NCBI RefSeq assembly: GCF_019175285.1
Contig: NC_056529.1
Location: forward strand, 14,320,533-14,384,532
DNA length: 64,000 bases
Direction of reading: 5' to 3'
From: Sceloporus undulatus
Lineage: Eukaryota; Chordata; Lepidosauria; Squamata; Phrynosomatidae
The notes beneath the pieces were generated by a model, which was not told where the DNA came from, did no database searches, and saw only the letters and a program-made list of their open reading frames with translations. This document shows, one piece after another, positions 1 through 30,721 of this stretch (positions are counted from its first letter, which is position 1; each line of letters opens with the position of its first letter). The translations under genes and the position numbers were made by a program.

Positions 1-1262
1 TGCATCGTACCCTGTTTTGGATTGACTAGTAAGCAATGCTGAGCTGCTTCTTGATAAAGAATTGCTCATTGTTGACCACTGTTGGTGGGAGGAACTAATT
101 GGGAAAAGCTGGACAGCATGCAGTAGCTAGTAGCATATTTGCTTGTGAATGATGTAACTTGAAGTCTGGCTTATCAGTTCATGTAAATGTGGCCAGAATA
201 CAGTACTAGATTTTGCATTCAGCATATGTAAGTACAGTGCATTGTGTCTGAAATTTACACTGTGATTGTTTCCCCATGAAACTAGTATTGCTCAACTTGA
301 AATTATACTATAAAGGAAAGTGCCACAAGTGTATTTATACTTAAGGTTGACTTGGGCTGTGTCCTACTTGGGTCTAGTGAAGACATAACGCCTTGACGAC
401 CCAAACATTAGGGGGAAATTGGGAGTATCCTACAGGCTTACATTATCTTTCTCCTCTTACATGAAACCTTCAAGTTTTTTTCATTTCCTTTGGTAGGTTT
501 GTTAACCATGCTTCTTCCCAAACCATTTTCAAATTCTCTTCTAATCATGGTCACTAACTTATGTTTTGAGGCTACCTTTGGTTAACAGAAGTTCCAACAG
601 AGCAGTACAGTAACTGCAAAGGAGTGGCTGGCACCCTGAGGAATGTATTAGCCTGCAGCATACTCAGAACATACTTCAAGTGATCAGGCACTGTTACATT
701 TGCCCTAAACCTATGAGGCTCTGTTGAAATTTGGCTATTTTTTTTCAGGACTAAAAAAAAAAAAAGCATGTCAAAAGCATGCTGGCCTTTGGGCTAAAGT
801 CTAGATCCTTAAATGGCTTCAACATGGAATTTATTAAATGGAGATAGCTGGAAGTGTCCTGAAAAAAATTACATTGTACAGAGTATAGAAAACTCATTTT
901 GAAAGGTGTGGTCCCCAAAAAAGTACCATTTCCAAGCTCTGGCAGAAAGAAAAAACAATCTGAATTTCCCCTTGTTACATGAAAGTGTTAAACAAAAATA
1001 GTGGCTGTTGTAGACAGTATGATTCTGAAATATTGACAAAGAAGAATTTTAAATCTATGATGTGCCTTTTTTAAAAAAAATGCTTCAAGCTATTTTAATT
1101 AGTATAAAACTTTAAGAGTACAAAAGGATTAGTGGTGTATGGCCTGTCATATTACAAGCCAGACTTAACAGGAAGATTATTTCTTAAGAGGTCCTGGAAA
1201 CCAAAACTGCACTTGTGTCAATTTTGTTTGATCATAGCAATAAAACCTTGTGCTCTTTGAGT
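1..1262 (+). other. Probable 3' UTR of the upstream gene (CNEP1R1 by synteny)
   Basis: AT-rich sequence without a convincing coding frame. It ends in an AATAAA at 1239-1244, followed within 30 bases by a GT/T-rich stretch, the usual layout of a vertebrate cleavage and polyadenylation site. A second AATAAA lies at about 1329. In human the gene immediately upstream of HEATR3, on the same strand, is CNEP1R1, so this is most simply its 3' UTR. No CNEP1R1 coding sequence is in the window, so the gene name is an inference from synteny only. Confidence 0.4.
1239..1244 (+). terminator. Polyadenylation signal AATAAA
   Basis: Canonical hexamer followed by a GT-rich and T-rich downstream element; probably the end of the upstream gene's transcript. 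Confidence 0.45.
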
Positions 1263-1509
1263 CTTTTACATATCTCTTGTTTCATCACTGTTTTAAGTTG
1301 CTATATGTTTTGCAGACAATGTGTATCCAATAAATTTTTTATTTATAATGGTATCTTTGGCATTTAACAAAAATCAAATATTTAAGTGTTGCGTGTGGGA
1401 AAAAAACAACTATTTGCTTTCCATCACTTGGAGATCAAAGGGAACCCCATAGTTTCTTTCTTTTTTTTAAATGCAACAACTCATGGGAGGGGAACACATA
1501 TGTATTGAT

Positions 1510-1720
1510 TTTGTGTGCCTTCATTCCTGATTTATGCTGACCCTAAGACAAACCTATCACAGGGTTTTCTTATCGAGATTTCTTCGGGGGGGGGGCTTGT
1601 CTTTGCTCTGCTCTGAGGCTGAGAAAGTGTGACTTGCCCAAGGTCACCCAGTGGGTTTCCATGACCAAACTGGGATTTGACCTAGTCCATTGTTCAAACC
1701 ACTCTACCACACTAGCTCTC
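1510..1720 (-). repeat. tRNA-derived SINE, Sauria type
   Basis: Read on the minus strand: a tRNA-like head with a box-B-like segment, a middle with GTGACCTTGGGCAAGTCACA, then a Bov-B-like tail ending near GGCACACAA. On the plus strand it appears as gtgtgccttca...acttgcccaaggtcacccagtgggttt. Diverged, with a G homopolymer inside. The family name is from memory of squamate SINEs with Bov-B-like tails. Confidence 0.75.
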
Positions 1721-1802
1721 TATACATGTTGTATTGGTACTAAATTTGTAGTTTTACAAATTGTTTATTTCTGTTGAATGTAATGCCTTTTTTGATAACT
1801 AG

Positions 1803-1925
1803 CAACAGCAGAATCAAGCTCGTAATCGCTCAGGGACTAGTCCGGACATGCCTGTGTCGCACCCGCTTCCGGTAATTGAGGCAACCTCATTTAGGCATCC
1901 TTGCAGTCTGAACATTTTAAACTGA
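1803..1925 (+). other. Candidate terminal exon or conserved unit of unknown identity
   Basis: An ...actag acceptor-like site is followed by an open frame of about 40 codons that starts QQQNQARNRSGTSPDM and ends in TGA at about 1923. The stretch keeps several CpG dinucleotides (cgtaatcgct, gtccggac, gtgtcgcacccg) in otherwise AT-rich, CpG-poor surroundings. I do not recognise the protein. It does not match the CNEP1R1 C-terminus as I know it. The polypyrimidine tract before it is weak. Confidence 0.25.
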
Positions 1926-2766
1926 GACATCTAATGGAGAAGGAGACCTCAGGACGTAATGGGAAACGATTCTTGATCAAGGCATGACACCGAACAACCT
2001 GAAAGATAAAAAATATCGAGTCCAGTTTAACAAGACTGACTGCAGCTACTCACCTGCATAATACGGTATACAAGACTTTTTGCATTATAATATTCTATTG
2101 GGAGAAACAACTTGTTTTTTGTATTAATGTGTTCAGCATATCATTGAAACAAAAATGAAGGCTGTAATCCTAGGTACGCTTTCCTGAGAGCAAGCCTCAT
2201 TGCATATGGGGAGAATTATTTAGTAACAGTGAATAGGATTGCACAGTAAGATACAGTCCTGGGAGGCATGTGGTCGCATGGGATTCTTTTGTAGTGTGAA
2301 AAGAAATAACCTAAAATGGGAGTTGCGGAAACTTCTGAACAATTTCAGCATAAGAGGTTGAAAATATAGCAAATGTTGACTGGTAAGATTAAAGCAATAC
2401 TCATCTTTAACTCCAATATTTTAGAAAAATAACTCAGAGGGGGGATCTTAAGAGTAAAGAAAAATCAAAATGTAAATCCAAGCTTTCAGATATTTGGATG
2501 GGTTAGTTAAAACTAGACTAATTACAACTGAATTATAAAGGTAAAACTAACCAAAATTTAGAATGGACCTATGGTTTTTTTAACCCTTGCAGTTTAAAAG
2601 AGCCAGAGTGCAACGTACATTTTTCAGTTCCGCTAAAAGGAATGACAGCGATAGAAGACTGTTTAGAAATGATTTGCTGTACTTAAAAATATACTTCTTA
2701 TACCGACCTACCTGTTGAACAAGTCTTATTACAGTCAATTTAGAAATTTTGGCAATGGTAAGGGAA
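1926..2766. other. Intergenic DNA with no recognised feature
   Basis: AT-rich, no gene-like frame, no repeat family that I recognise. The first 120 bases continue the mildly CpG-retaining segment that begins at 1803. Confidence 0.5.
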
Positions 2767-3186
2767 GAATCATAGAATCATAGAGTTAGAAGAGACCACA
2801 AGGGCCATCTAGTCCAATCCCATTCTGCCATGCAGGAAATCTAAATCAAAGCATCCCCGACAGATGGCCATCCAACTTCTGTTTAAAGACCTTTAAGGAT
2901 GGAGACTCCACCACAATCCGAGGGAGTGTATTTCACTGTCAAACAGCCCTTACTGTCAGGAAGTTCCTCCTAATGTTGACGTGGAATCTCTTTTCCTTTA
3001 GCTTGCATCCATTGCTCCAGGTCTTGTTCTCTGGAGCAGCAGAAAACAAGCTTGCTCCCTCCTCAATATGACATCCCTTCAAATATTTAAACAGGGCTAT
3101 CATATCACCTCTTAACCTTCTCTTCTCCAGGTTAAACATCCCCAGCTCCCTAAGTCGTTCCTCATAGGGCATGGTTTCCAGACCCT
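2767..3186 (-). mobile_element. CR1 LINE 3' end, 5'-truncated
   Basis: On the minus strand it reads as the conserved C-terminal end of a CR1 ORF2 (PYEERLRELG, EKRRLRGDMIALFKYLKG, RRNFLTVRAV), followed by the CR1 3' UTR and its terminal ATTCTATGATTCT repeat (plus strand: aatcatagaatcatag). It is a typical 5'-truncated copy of about 0.4 kb. The frame runs about 77 codons before stops. Confidence 0.9.
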
Positions 3187-3198
3187 AAGAGATGTGTC

Positions 3199-3418
3199 TT
3201 AGGCCCCATACAGACAGTCCAAAATAAATCTGCTTCAGGTCACTTTGGAAGTATGCTGTTTTAATGATGCATGTACTAATGTACTAAGAGTCCAGATGCC
3301 GCGCCAAAACCACGATCCAGTACTAAGGGCTGGAGTGCAGCTTTGGTGCAACTTCTGGACTCTTAGTACACAGTGACCTGAAGCAACTTTATTTTGGCCT
3401 GTCTGTATGGGGCCTAAG
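3199..3418. mobile_element. Palindromic MITE, family B (copy 1)
   Basis: About 220 bp with inverted ends: TTAGGCCCCATACAGAC on the left and GTCTGTATGGGGCCTAA on the right. The arms pair through the segment with aaataaa..tgcttcaggtcacttt, so the whole element can fold on itself. Two related copies lie at 49,226 and 51,000. No coding sequence. The superfamily is not assignable from the ends alone. Confidence 0.8.
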
Positions 3419-4146
3419 TTTTGTATTCTGGAGCAGGGCAATAGTAGTCCCTGAATTTTCCTTCTTTCCAAAATAAGTAGAAGAACAATGTTATCCCCTC
3501 TGTCCTTTCTCCCACTAAAGTATCTACCTGGGAGACGGAGAAAAAATTATTCTTTGAATCAACGGAACTCGTTTTGAGGGGTAATAAATGGAAACGTCAC
3601 CCATAAATGTTTGCAGAGTACTGCCTCTGAGGGTGTTGGTTCATGTAAATCCCTGTACTGTACAGAGATTGAAATGCATGTAAAGATTAAATTGTATGTA
3701 AAATGCAGTCTCTGCTCATAGCCTAATCCAGTGATTTTCTGGTTTTCTGATCTGGAAAACTGATAATCCCCACCACCACCCAAACATCAGGGACCCGTAC
3801 CATTTCATTGGCTATGATTCTCTTTTTTTCTTGGAGACTTTTTGTGGACTATGCAGCAACCCATGGACTAACACTCTTGAGTAGTACTGCTTTAATTAAA
3901 ACAGTAAGGATGCAGAGAAGAAGCAAATCCAGCCATCATTTTTTTTGAAATTACATTATCTCAGCAAATAATAATAATAATAATAATTTATTTGCAGCCT
4001 GCCTTTTCATGGGGAATCAAGGTGGGTTACAGCATCAGAAAAGGACAATAAAAAACAATACACGTCAATATCAATCACAATAATAAAAGCAGGGGAGAAG
4101 AAAGTAAGAGAGACAAGTAGGCAGTAACTTTACTAGAACCAACAGA
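3419..4146. repeat. Intergenic DNA with an unclassified repeat at 3960-4125
   Basis: Most of the stretch is anonymous. From 3960 there is an (AAT)n run and then tttatttgcagcctgcc...ggtgggttacagcatca. This is the start (antisense) of a common reptile interspersed repeat whose sense copies end ...gcggggtacaaataaa. Further members are at 17,680, 19,985, 27,586 and 62,930. Confidence 0.5.
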
Positions 4147-4369
4147 GGTCCAAATCACACTGCAGAAATAATCCAGTTTGAGAACGCTTTAACTGCCCTT
4201 GCTTAATGCTAGGGAATTCTGGGAACCGCAGTTCTGTGAGACATTTAGCCTTCTCTGTCAGAGAGGTCTGGTGCCACAATAAACTACAATTCCCAGGATT
4301 CTCTAGCACTGAGCCAGGGCAGTTTAAAGTGGTCTCAGACTGGATTATTTCTGCAGTGTGTTTTGGACC
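4147..4369. mobile_element. Palindromic MITE, family A1
   Basis: Ends are GGTCCAAATCACACTGCAGA on the left and TCTGCAGTGTGTTTTGGACC on the right. The interior is an almost complete palindrome (AATAATCCAGTTTGAGA against TCTCAGACTGGATTATT; CAGTTCTGTGAGACATT opposite acaataaactacaat). About 223 bp, no protein. Several copies occur in the window (26,576; 29,293; 35,826; 36,111). Confidence 0.85.
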
Positions 4370-4689
4370 TAAAATCCCACATTCTTGTTGAATTTTAGTT
4401 GGGTCATAAAAATGATGAATTTTATTTGATCATATGTCTGAATTTGGATATAATCTCAGGAATGTTTGATCTGGACAGAAGCCCTGCACCATTTTCCCAA
4501 CATTGAGGATACATTGGGGCTATTCAGATGTCATAATAAACCAGAATTGTTTTTTTGAGCGGGGGAGATGCAATTCTTAGAATTCTGTCTTATTGTGATA
4601 AGCCAATGTGGAGCAGCCTAGTTGTCCATGTTGGACCCAGTAACAGCAAATGCAACCATTTGCTTCCATCTCAGAACCTCTCGCTTACC

Positions 4690-5062
4690 TCTCTCCACAT
4701 CTTCCCCTAGTTCTCCTGCTTGCAAGGCTTCCTTTTAGGATGGAGCCAGGGCAGTTCAAGTGCTGTCAAACTACATTATTTCTACAGTGCAGGTGCCTCC
4801 CATCCTCTCTCCAACTCTCCCTTGGTTTTCCTTCTGGCCAGCCTTCCTTGCAAGATGGAGCCAGGGCCATTCAAAGGGGGTCATTTCTCCAGTGCAGGTG
4901 CACCCCCATCCTCTCTCCCAATCTCCCTCTGCTTTTCTTGTTTGCAAGGCTTCCTTTTCAGGTGGAGCCAGGGCAGTTGGAGTGGTGTCAAACTGAGTGA
5001 TTTGTGCTGTGCAGTGCAGTGCAGATGCCCCCCTGGTTCTCCTGCTTGCAACAAGGCTTGTG
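4690..5062 (-). repeat. Left arm of the inverted array around HEATR3 exon 1
   Basis: Three head-to-tail units whose shared core, tggagccagggc, begins at 4741, 4856 and 4963 (spacing 115 and 107). Each unit joins a MITE-family-A2 arm (caaactacattatttctacagtgcaggtgcc) to a pyrimidine-rich spacer ending ...caaggcttccttttaggat. The same units occur in reverse complement downstream of exon 1, at mirror positions about 5,225. Confidence 0.85.
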
Positions 5063-5183
5063 GAGCGGAGCTGCTCCTCCTGCAGCCCAGCCCTCTCGCA
5101 GGCTCATCCGGGGCGGAGTAGGGCCTTGGCCACGTGCAAAGGGCCTTCCAGCTGGGTTCCTGCCTGGCTTTCCGCCTGGGATC
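5063..5183 (+). promoter_or_regulatory. HEATR3: HEATR3 core promoter and 5' UTR region
   Basis: Short GC-rich island between the two inverted arrays and just before the start codon. It contains a GC box (GGGGCGG, 5110-5116) and a palindromic E-box CACGTG (5131-5136). No TATA box is seen. The start site of transcription cannot be placed from sequence; this is a housekeeping-style promoter by composition. Confidence 0.5.
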
Positions 5184-24232
<19,049 letters not shown>

Positions 24233-24415
24233 CTTTTGAAGCATAAAAAGACCATAAAGCTATATTTTTTGTTATTATTTGTTAAACATTTTTGACCTGG
24301 AATTATATACCAACTTGTAGTGAAGAGGAGAGGAGTGTGGTATGTTTGCTTTGGCTGAGAATTTTTTTACAGATGAAAAGTAAAATTTGAAATAAATGAT
24401 GCATTTGGCATCCAC
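24233..24415 (+). other. HEATR3: HEATR3 3' UTR (short form)
   Basis: AT-rich sequence ending shortly after AATAAA at 24,391-24,396. A longer transcript using hexamers near 26,450 or 27,413 cannot be excluded. Confidence 0.55.
24391..24396 (+). terminator. HEATR3: HEATR3 polyadenylation signal
   Basis: AATAAA 160 bases after the stop codon, followed by a TG-containing stretch. Confidence 0.6.
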
Positions 24416-24983
24416 AAACACCAGAATGTTGCCTTAACATCATGATTGGAAACTTTTAAACTCAATTCATAAATCAGTTAAACCAGCATCAGATCTAGCA
24501 GCCTGCCTGCCTAAAATTGAATGAACATTTGAGATTCATGGACAAAAGCCTGTCACACATCTAATGTTTTAGACCTATACATGGATTGGAAGGGCATCTC
24601 ACAGGTTTTTACCCTTCTTCCCTTATTTCTTCCTCCTTTTCACATGATACTCCCTCATTTGATTTCTACAGCTAATCATGGCACATTTAGGTCTGCACTA
24701 GTTTTAATTAGTAGCCATAGTTAGTACAAGCCAGAATTAACATTAATATTAATCTTGGTTGTAAATGGAGGAAATTTAATGTTAACATTAAAACAGTGCA
24801 GATACATTACTGTACTCTTGATTAGCTCTAGAAATGATTACAACGTTCAGAACTTAAGAAGTAAGATGGTATATAAATCAAATTAACGACAATGGTAATG
24901 ATTATTAATAGAGAAGGAAGAGAGCTTGCAAACCTGGGTTATGTTCCTGATCTTATCCACATTAGAAAATCTAAAATGTATCT

Positions 24984-25124
24984 TCTTGTTGTTGTGTGCC
25001 TTCAAGTCCTTTCCTCATATGGTGACCCTAAGGCATTCATATCATGGGGTTTTCTTGGCATGTTTCTTCAGGGGGGATTTGCCATTGCCATCCTCTGAGG
25101 CTGAGAGAGTGTGATGTGCCCATG
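24984..25124 (-). repeat. Sauria-type SINE, truncated
   Basis: cttgttgttgtgtgccttcaagtcc...ggttttcttggcatgtttcttc...ctgagagagtgtgatgtgccc. The head is missing. Confidence 0.8.
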
Positions 25125-26575
25125 AGTGTCCATGGGGACAAAAAAACCTTAACTCTTTCAGCTCGTAGTATATATTTATTGTACTTTCTAAACTAGGAGG
25201 AAGAAAATTCCAGTCCCTGGTAGCTAGCATTGGTCTTGTAGGTGCCATGGATGGGCAAATATGAAATGTTTCATAGATGATTGGATATACAATAAGATCC
25301 AAAATTTCCAAAACAGTGATGCCTTTATTGGGTCAACCAAAAATGCACAAAATGAATCCCAGTCCTGGGAAAACAGCAAGATAGATAGATAGATAGATTG
25401 CATTATGCAAGCTTTCAAAGTTCCACTGGATTCTTCAACAGACAAAGGTGTTGAAAATTGTACAAGAGAAGAAAACAAATGACAGTGTTAGACTCACAGG
25501 CTTACATTTTCTTGAGATGTTGCCTTTGTTGTCAGTTAGGATGCTCTGGAGGGATAGCGATGCAGCTGGAAGCCTCACCTCTCTTTGGCCACATGGGCTC
25601 TGGGAGACAAAGAGTTATAAAACCCAGGCAATAAAATTTCAGCTCCATTAGCAAAAGAAAAAGTCGCTGTTCTTGAGATCCAGGCTGTTTATGTCCTGGG
25701 TGAGGCCATCTGCCCCTTTCTTAGGCCGAGAACATTGAATTTCTCAAAACGCCCTTGTACTTTTCATCTGAAAAAAACTTTTAGGTGCTATATAGGCCAA
25801 ACCCACCAAATTCAGTCTCAGTAAAAAGAAGCTTTACCTCTGTTAGAACTTGGTTAACTCAAAGAGTTAAGTCCCACTCCTGTGATTATTTCTTCTTTAG
25901 GATTCCCCTCTGGTGGCTAAAATGTGGTATCCTAGACCCTCTTCGTAGGCCATTTGTCGCCTGGGTTTTTCCAGTCTTGGCTCTATAAATGATAGATTAC
26001 CATTGGCTCCTACTGCTGAGCAGTAACAACAGCTGTGGGTGTCACTCTGCAACACTGCCTACACCTGCCACCTTGAAATGTGTTTGCTGAACAGTTGGCA
26101 AATAGTATATTTTTTTCAGTATAGGTGGCACTAAACTAGTTCCCTTTACTGTGAGCCAGTTAAGTGGCTTAAAACTGGGGATGGATGGAAACTAGGATAG
26201 GGATAGGGGTTTCTGGCAGCATCCGTTGAACTAAGTTTTGCTACAGACACCTGTATCACAATATGTTAGAGTGCATTTCTATACTCCATTCATGCAGGCC
26301 AGGATACGGTGAGCCTCTGGTTTATTGGTTTTTATTTCCTGTCTTGTTTTTTGTTTGTTTGGCTTACATGAGATTGTTCTAACGTTTTGTTTTTTTTTAA
26401 ATGTGGCCCTGGGGGCTCTTCTGGACAGAGGTAGTTTCATAAATATGTCAATAAATAAATAAACTCCAGGAAAGAGAACAGATTCTGTCTTGGCCTTCTG
26501 CTCCCTGCACTATCCAGTTCACTATGTGTCCAATTTCATATCTGCAACTACTTTTAGCCCAGCAAGTGGTATAAA
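25125..26575. other. Intergenic DNA with no recognised gene
   Basis: (GATA)n at 25,379-25,399; AT-rich; no gene-like frame with conserved features. Confidence 0.5.
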
Positions 26576-26794
26576 ACAGAGACACACTGCAAAAATATTC
26601 CTGTTTCAGACCACTTTAACTGCCTTGGCTCAATGCTAGGGAATCCTGGAAACTGTAATTCTGTAAAACATTTAATCTTGCCTGTCACAATATTGGTGCC
26701 ACAATAAACTACGATTTCCAGGATTCCCTAACACTGAGCCAAGGTAGTTAAAGCGGTCTCAAACTGGATTATTTCTGCAGTGTGTTTTGGACCT
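26576..26794. mobile_element. Palindromic MITE, family A1
   Basis: agacacactgcaaaaatattcc...ttgcctgtcacaatattggtgccacaataaactac...actggattatttctgcagtgtgttttggacc. Confidence 0.8.
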
Positions 26795-29004
26795 AGGTGC
26801 AAGATTTACACCTCTTCCAAACACAAGTATAGTATACCTGCGTGAACCTTTGGGATTCTGCATGTAGTCATATCGATCGACTTTGGATGGTCATGTTCTA
26901 CACAACAGTCCAAGGTGTGCTTGCCTTGCTACTTTCCTTAGATTTTAAAAATATTTTTGAAATGTTAAATATATGTCTTAATTTATGGGGGGGAGGCTTG
27001 AACCGAAGAGACATGGAATATCAAGCATGGGACTTCTGAAAATGAATTTCTGGATTTGATGAAAAAGTTAAAACCCTGCAAAATCAGCTGGATATATTAT
27101 TAAATGCAAGGATATAGCAACTACTGAAATTCTGTCTTAAATAAGGTCTATTTATTTGACTTTGCATATAGACAGATTTCGGCTGCCTCTTCTTTTATTT
27201 TTAAGTTGTACCATTGATGGGGATGGAACGGGGGCAAGAATTCAATAACAGTATTGCATTTGTTTATTATACTTAAGTGAACTTATAGTTGCTGTATTTT
27301 TCTGGAAGGTAAAAGGTACTAATATACCCAACAGAAGGGGTTCTGTGGAAGGTCCAAAGCTGCTGCTTTTCACCTTGTCCTCTTACTTGTGGTAAAGTCC
27401 GTCCGTCTGTAATAAAAAATATCTTTTGAAGAAAACAATATGGCTTCACTGGGATGCTTTTGGTGGCTAGGTCCTTCCGTCACTTTTATGTGGATTTTAA
27501 CATTGTTTATACGCTGAAAAATAATAGCTAGATGCAAACAGATTTGGTAAGGAAAATGAATGGACTATTTGGATAGATTTTAAAGGGATGATGATGATGA
27601 TGATGATGATTTATTTGTATCCCGCCTCTCCCTTTTTGAGGATCGAGGCAGGTAACAGCAAAGTTCAAATACAAATTATATAATCAATAATAAAAACATC
27701 TCCCCTTAATCTTCCCAACTCTTCTACCATTCCACCTTCGCATATAAGAGCTGGCACAAAGCACAAAGAAGAGGCAACCAAATATTTAAGAAAGCAGAAT
27801 ACTTTGGAAACATTGGATGAGAGCTTGGGGAAGATCTAGATACATCGGTTGAATTATAAATAAAGAGCAGTGTAAAGACATACTGCTACACTACAAGTCA
27901 AAAAAGAATGAAAGCTCTTTAACCCATGTACAGAATAAAAGACACGAAGGGGGGGAAATCTATTAGAAAGCAATATTGGGAAGTGATGGAAGCCGTGTTT
28001 CAGGCTTGATCTGCAGAGTGTGACCAAACTAAATTGAATATAGCCTACTACTCTTATATTGGAGGTAAAACTGCCCTCAATACCTGTCCCTGTAAAAACA
28101 AGGACTAAAGGAATTTGTAGATAAAAAATTAGTAATTTCTATGAAAACACTGTCACCATTTACTACTTGTTTTATCACAAGAAGAATTGTTTCTGGGTGC
28201 TATTTTGTTCTTATTCTGTACCGACTGACGCCAAAATTAAACTAAAAATGAGGAATGATCAGAAATTGGCAGGTTACTACATGAGCTTAGAAACTCACAT
28301 TTGGCTTATTGCATGTGGCCTTCTAGGACTCACCATTACCACAATCATGGAAGCCCCCTACACATGCCCCCTTCACTCTTCTTCACTGTCAGATTGTCTG
28401 GTGTGCATATGTTGAGATTACATTCATTAGAGTTGTCACACTTTCATTGCTTTGCATTGCTGTAGCCCCACAGTTGCGTCAGGGCATTTATATACAGCAG
28501 CAAAGATGTGCATTTTCCAGGCTAAGTTGGAATATCCTGGTTTCTTTTTGCTTTGGTTTTTAGCCCCGGAGCTTGGCTTCGTTCCGGTTTCCAGCTGCTT
28601 TCAAAGTGTGCATCGTCTAAACGCCCCACCTTCAAAGCAGTTGGAAACCACTTTATTTAGCTGGCCTGTTTCACCCCACAGTTGTCTACAGGTGTGAGAA
28701 AAAAGTGTGAGTATATCAAAGAAACAAAAAACAAATGGGTCATTGATCCGACCAAGTCTGAACTCTCCCTGAAAGCCAAGATGACTAAATTGAGGCTGTT
28801 GTATATGGGACGCTTTGAATGGAGCATTGCCCCGTGATGCAGTAAGGGCACATGCGCCAGGCATGCGCACCATTGCAAACAGCAGAAGTTGCCCCTCCAC
28901 CTATACTCATTTCGAGGGGCAAATGTATATCTTTACATTTTAGGCTGTCTAGGTCTTTTGTGTAAATTTACAGCGCTTTATAAATAAAGGTTAATAATAA
29001 TAAT
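26795..29004. other. Intergenic DNA, mostly anonymous
   Basis: AATAAA-type hexamer at 27,413; (GAT)n run and unclassified repeat tail at 27,586-27,730 (tttatttgtatcccgcctctccc...gatcgaggcaggtaacag). No coding region recognised. Confidence 0.45.
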
Positions 29005-29290
29005 ACCTCTCCTATCCTTAGTCTTATTTCTTGACCGCAGTCTCCTTTCTTGTCAATGCTTGGTCCAGGTACAGAATATCTCTAACTATTTCAATGTCCT
29101 CATTATTTAGGTTGAACTTATGTAGAACCTCCGTGATCATTACTTTTGTTTCTTTTATGTTCGGCAGTAAGCCTAACTTTGCGCTTTTTCCCGTAGCAAT
29201 TGTTCCAAGTCTGTGATGCTTTCTGCTAGTATTATGGTGTCATCCGCATATCTTAGATTCTTGGTGTTCCTTCCTCCTACTTTCACTCTT
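29005..29290 (-). mobile_element. Bov-B/RTE LINE reverse-transcriptase fragment
   Basis: The minus strand translates to GGRNTKNLRYADDTIILAES, with the YADD catalytic motif of the reverse transcriptase in a context typical of Bov-B/RTE, then a frame broken by stops further on. Only about 0.3 kb survives. It is relevant because the Sauria SINE tails in this window resemble the 3' end of the same LINE group. Confidence 0.75.
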
Positions 29291-29292
29291 CC

Positions 29293-29466
29293 TCCAGTTT
29301 GAGACTGCTTTAACTGCCCTGGCTCAACTGCTAGGGAATCCTGGGAGCTGTAGTTTATTGTGGCACCAGAGCTCTCTGACAGAGAAGGCTAAACATCTCA
29401 CAGAACTTATCTCCCAGAATTCCCTAGCGGTCTCAAACTGGATTATTTCTAGTGTGTTTTGGACCT
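29293..29466. mobile_element. Palindromic MITE, family A1, left end missing
   Basis: ccagtttgagactgctttaactgccctggctc...cactagtgtgttttggacc-type right end; begins exactly where the Bov-B fragment stops. Confidence 0.8.
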
Positions 29467-29524
29467 AAACCTGCTTTTCTTATACTGTATGCGGTTCTTA
29501 TGATATACTGTATAACGTATTTTC

Positions 29525-29820
29525 TGTTTGTTGTGCATTGTGTGCCTTCAAGTTTTTTTCTGACTTGGCATTGTGACCCGATGTCCTCTTTTTCCAGGAT
29601 GTGTCCTACATTTCAAGCTTCTTGTCCAGGAGGAGATCTGAAATGTCCTCCATTTTGAGCAGGGCTAGGAAGACTTCTATAACTGTATTGCAAGCCAAAA
29701 TAGGCAATTGTACATAGTTCATCAGAAAAATATGGTGCAGTACATAATAAAATACAGTGTTTGTAATGTAAATAAACCACATGAAATGGATTTGTCTTTA
29801 TACAAGTGTTTTTAGCTTTT
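29525..29820. repeat. SINE tail piece and repeat H
   Basis: A Sauria SINE tail fragment (gtgtgccttcaagtttttttctgactt) at 29,530-29,577 runs into gtgacccgatgtcctctttttccaggatgtgtcctacattt, the reverse-complement partner of the repeat at 9,972-10,165. Confidence 0.55.
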
Positions 29821-30222
29821 CGTTTTCTTGGCAAGTTTAGTTCAGAGGAGGTTCTCCATGGCCTTTTCCTGAGGCTGGGAGCGTGCGACTCGACTAAAGC
29901 CACCCAACGGGTTTCATGGCCGAACTGGGGATCAAATCAAAGTCGTATACGTGCTTATAAGAGGGGATAATAATTCCCCTCACAGGAGACACAGGAACCT
30001 CAGAGAAGGTTTGCCATAGCCTTCCCCTGAGGCTGAGAGACCCCAATGGGTTTCGCAGCCAAGCTGGGAACTAAACATGAGAGGAGGGGATAATAATTCT
30101 CCTCATGGGAGACATGGGAACCTTTCCCTGAGGCTGAGAGAGTGTGGCTCCCCTGAGGCCACCCAATGGGTTTCAGAGCTGAGCTGGAAATCAAACCCTG
30201 CTCTCCACAGTTGTTGTTGTTG

Positions 30223-30276
<54 letters not shown>

Positions 30277-30649
30277 CATATGTCTGTGCGCTTTTATGAG
30301 GGGACAATAACTCGCATCATGGAACCAGCCAAGCTGGGAATTAAACCCTGGTCTCCATAGTAAATTATCAGTATATTTATTTGTATAAAATAAATGTGTG
30401 TGTGTGTATAGTGTATGTATATGTGTATATATAGTGTGTGTATCTATATCGATAGTGTGTGTGTGTATATAATATATATATAGTGTGTGCGTGTGTGTGT
30501 ATCTATATGTAGTGTGTGTGTGTGTGGGGGGGGTAACAGTTCCCCTCAGGGAGTCCCAGGGCCCTGAGAGGCTTCGCCATGGCCTTCCCCTGAGGCCGAG
30601 AGAGTGGGTTTCAGAGCCGAGCTGGGGATCAAACCTTGCTCTCCATCGC

Positions 30650-30660
<11 letters not shown>
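29820..30660 (-). repeat. Composite tandem array of SINE-derived units
   Basis: At least five partial Sauria-SINE units in the same orientation (ccttcccctgaggctgagaga...ccaatgggtttc..agccaagctgggaa..aaaccctgctctcca at about 29,820, 29,998, 30,110, 30,300 and 30,540). They are separated by a recurring block (gaggggataataattcccctca..ggagacac.ggaacct) and by (TG)n/(TA)n runs. Lies just upstream of the TENT4B CpG island. Confidence 0.7.

Positions 30661-30721
<61 letters not shown>

Noticed and set aside
25379-25399. CRISPR-like repeated motif
   Set aside because: Plain (GATA)n microsatellite; no spacer structure, and CRISPR arrays are not expected in vertebrate DNA.
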